Below are positions 5,375 through 6,171 of a stretch of DNA of 6,171 bases, in pieces (within the stretch, counting starts at the first letter, position 1; every line of letters begins with the position of its first letter). The notes below the pieces were generated by a model. It was not told the origin of the DNA. It did no database searches and saw only the letters and a list, made by a program, of their open reading frames with translations. Both the position numbers and the translations under genes were made by a program. The stretch spans positions 1 to 6,171 of the forward strand of contig JAGMBN010000075.1 in the NCBI GenBank assembly GCA_023129655.1, read 5' to 3'. This stretch comes from a bacterium. GTDB taxonomy: Bacteria > JAHJDO01.

Positions 5375-5379
5375 GGGGG
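5353..5379 (+). repeat. CCCCCTT/AAGGGGG hairpin repeat at the rnfD-rnfG junction
   Basis: Arms TCCCCCTT (5353-5360) and AAGGGGGA (5363-5370) are an 8-bp perfect inverted repeat with a 2-nt spacer (7 bp with a 4-nt loop when folded). A second AAGGGGG (5373-5379) follows. The unit carries the end and stop of rnfD. I recall this motif as a frequent dispersed repeat in metagenome-derived genomes, but only one copy is present here. Confidence 0.7.
5373..5379 (+). promoter_or_regulatory. Repeat-derived ribosome binding site of rnfG
   Basis: AAGGGGG lies 8 nt before the rnfG ATG at 5388, good Shine-Dalgarno spacing, and overlaps the rnfD stop codon. It repeats the AAGGGGG of the hairpin arm just upstream. 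That hairpin's CCCCCTT arm could pair with either copy, so the site may be occluded or free depending on folding. Confidence 0.65.
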
Positions 5380-5387
5380 ATGTTAGG

Positions 5388-5927
5388 ATGCGTAAGATAT
5401 TAAAATTAGCGATAGTTCTGTTTATAATTGCAGCTATTTCAGGCGCAATTCTGGGTATAACCTATACTGTTACGAAGGAACCAATTGCAAAACAAGTTAA
5501 ACTGGAAGAAGAAAAAGCGTTAAAGGACATTTTTTCGGAAGCGACAAGTTTTAATCTAATTACCTGTAAAGATGGTTATATTTATTATGAAGTTTATGCA
5601 AAGAATAAGTTAATAGGATATGCGCTAGATGCATCAGGAAAGGGATTTTGCGGAACGATTAAAATTAAAGTAGGTATGAATCTGAACAAAACAATTAAAT
5701 CTATTAGAATCACAAGTCAAAATGAAACTCCAGGTCTTGGAACAAGAATAAAAAGAACGAAGTTCACAGATCAGTTTATGAACAAAACTTTGAAACAAGT
5801 TTTACTGAAGAAAGACTCCTGTGAAGGAACTATTGACGCGCTAACCGGAGCTACTATATCATCGCGCGCTGTTAGTGTAGCTGTGCAAAAATCTGTAACA
5901 GAATTTTTAAAGATTAAGAGAAAATAA
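5388..5927 (+). CDS. rnfG: Rnf electron transport complex subunit RnfG
   Basis: Membrane-anchored flavoprotein of the Rnf complex, homologous to NqrC, that relays electrons through a covalently bound FMN. The 179-residue product has one N-terminal membrane anchor (about residues 4-27) followed by a soluble FMN-binding domain. Family signatures are GYALDASGKGFCGTIKIKVG near 77, NETPGLGTRI near 112, and the flavinylation motif D150-A-L-T-G-A-T156, with T156 as the expected FMN-phosphate acceptor attached by ApbE. Length is close to the usual 180-210. The ATG at 5388 is supported by AAGGGGG at 8 nt. It lies 13 nt after rnfD and 2 nt before rnfE, within one transcription unit. A maturation ApbE gene is required by the motif but is not in the window. 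Confidence 0.97.
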   Translation: MRKILKLAIVLFIIAAISGAILGITYTVTKEPIAKQVKLEEEKALKDIFSEATSFNLITCKDGYIYYEVYAKNKLIGYALDASGKGFCGTIKIKVGMNLNKTIKSIRITSQNETPGLGTRIKRTKFTDQFMNKTLKQVLLKKDSCEGTIDALTGATISSRAVSVAVQKSVTEFLKIKRK

Positions 5928-5929
5928 AA

Positions 5930-6171
5930 ATGAGTCTTAAACAAGATTTTACAAGAGGCATTTTTGCAGAGAATCCAACATTTCGCCTTATTCTTGGTAT
6001 GTGTCCGACACTTGCTGTTTCAACCTCGCTTATAAATGCTATAGGCATGGGAGCGGCTACTACCTTTGTGCTTTTAGGGTCAAATATACTTGTTTCTTTA
6101 TTCAGAAAACTTATCCCGTCAAATATCCGCATTCCCACGTTTATTGTGATCATTGCTACTTTTGTGACTAT
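5930..6171 (+). CDS. rnfE: Rnf electron transport complex subunit RnfE, N-terminal part (cut by window edge)
   Basis: Integral membrane subunit of the Rnf complex (RnfE/NqrD family). The ATG at 5930 begins 2 nt after the rnfG stop, and 80 complete codons are visible before the window ends; full proteins are about 200 aa. The product starts MSLKQDFTRGIFAENPTF, then RLILGMCPTLAVSTS with C25, the conserved cysteine thought to help ligate a membrane-embedded iron-sulfur centre together with RnfA. GMGAATTFVLLGSN and PSNIRIPTFIVIIATFVT follow, giving two to three membrane segments. The leader AAGAG is a weak Shine-Dalgarno, so coupling to rnfG is probable. RnfA is the close paralogue, but the CDGE order and the ENP motif near the N-terminus favour RnfE. 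Confidence 0.95.
   Translation, partial: MSLKQDFTRGIFAENPTFRLILGMCPTLAVSTSLINAIGMGAATTFVLLGSNILVSLFRKLIPSNIRIPTFIVIIATFVT

Overview
The window is a 6.2 kb, AT-leaning (roughly 40% GC by eye) bacterial chromosome segment. It holds two divergent operons separated by a regulatory gap of about 200 bp. An ADP-heptose epimerase (inner-core LPS precursor) points to a Gram-negative-type envelope, and an Rnf complex points to anaerobic or low-potential electron metabolism. Dense short palindromic repeats at gene edges remind me of uncultivated lineages such as Candidatus Omnitrophota and relatives. That placement is an impression, not a demonstrated assignment.

Left arm, minus strand, in transcription order: hldD (ADP-L-glycero-D-manno-heptose 6-epimerase), a low-molecular-weight tyrosine/arginine phosphatase, rpiB (ribose-5-phosphate isomerase B) and glyA (serine hydroxymethyltransferase, cut by the left edge). 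The order phosphatase-rpiB-glyA resembles the ywlE-ywlF-glyA neighbourhood of Firmicutes. A strong sigma70-type promoter (TTGACA, 17 nt, TAAAAT) precedes hldD. The genes are tightly packed: an 8-nt overlap, a 1-nt gap and a 33-nt gap.

Right arm, plus strand: rnfC, rnfD, rnfG and rnfE (cut by the right edge). This is the start of an rnfCDGE(AB) operon for the membrane ferredoxin:NAD+ oxidoreductase that pumps Na+ or H+. RnfC carries the nucleotide/flavin domain and two 4Fe-4S clusters, RnfD and RnfG carry covalent-FMN threonine motifs, and RnfE is a membrane subunit with a conserved cysteine. rnfA and rnfB should lie just downstream.

The most unusual aspect is the repeats. Four hairpins share a GTAG foot, then GGG, a variable but self-complementary stem, and CCC. 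This is the architecture of REP elements mobilised by RAYT transposases. One sits in frame inside hldD, one encodes the C-terminal tail of RpiB, and two form an inverted pair in the rnfC leader with compensatory base changes between them. A second family (74 nt, rnfC-rnfD junction) supplies the end of RnfC. A third (rnfD-rnfG junction) supplies both the end of RnfD and the ribosome binding site of rnfG. No transposase, CRISPR array or RNA gene is visible in the window.
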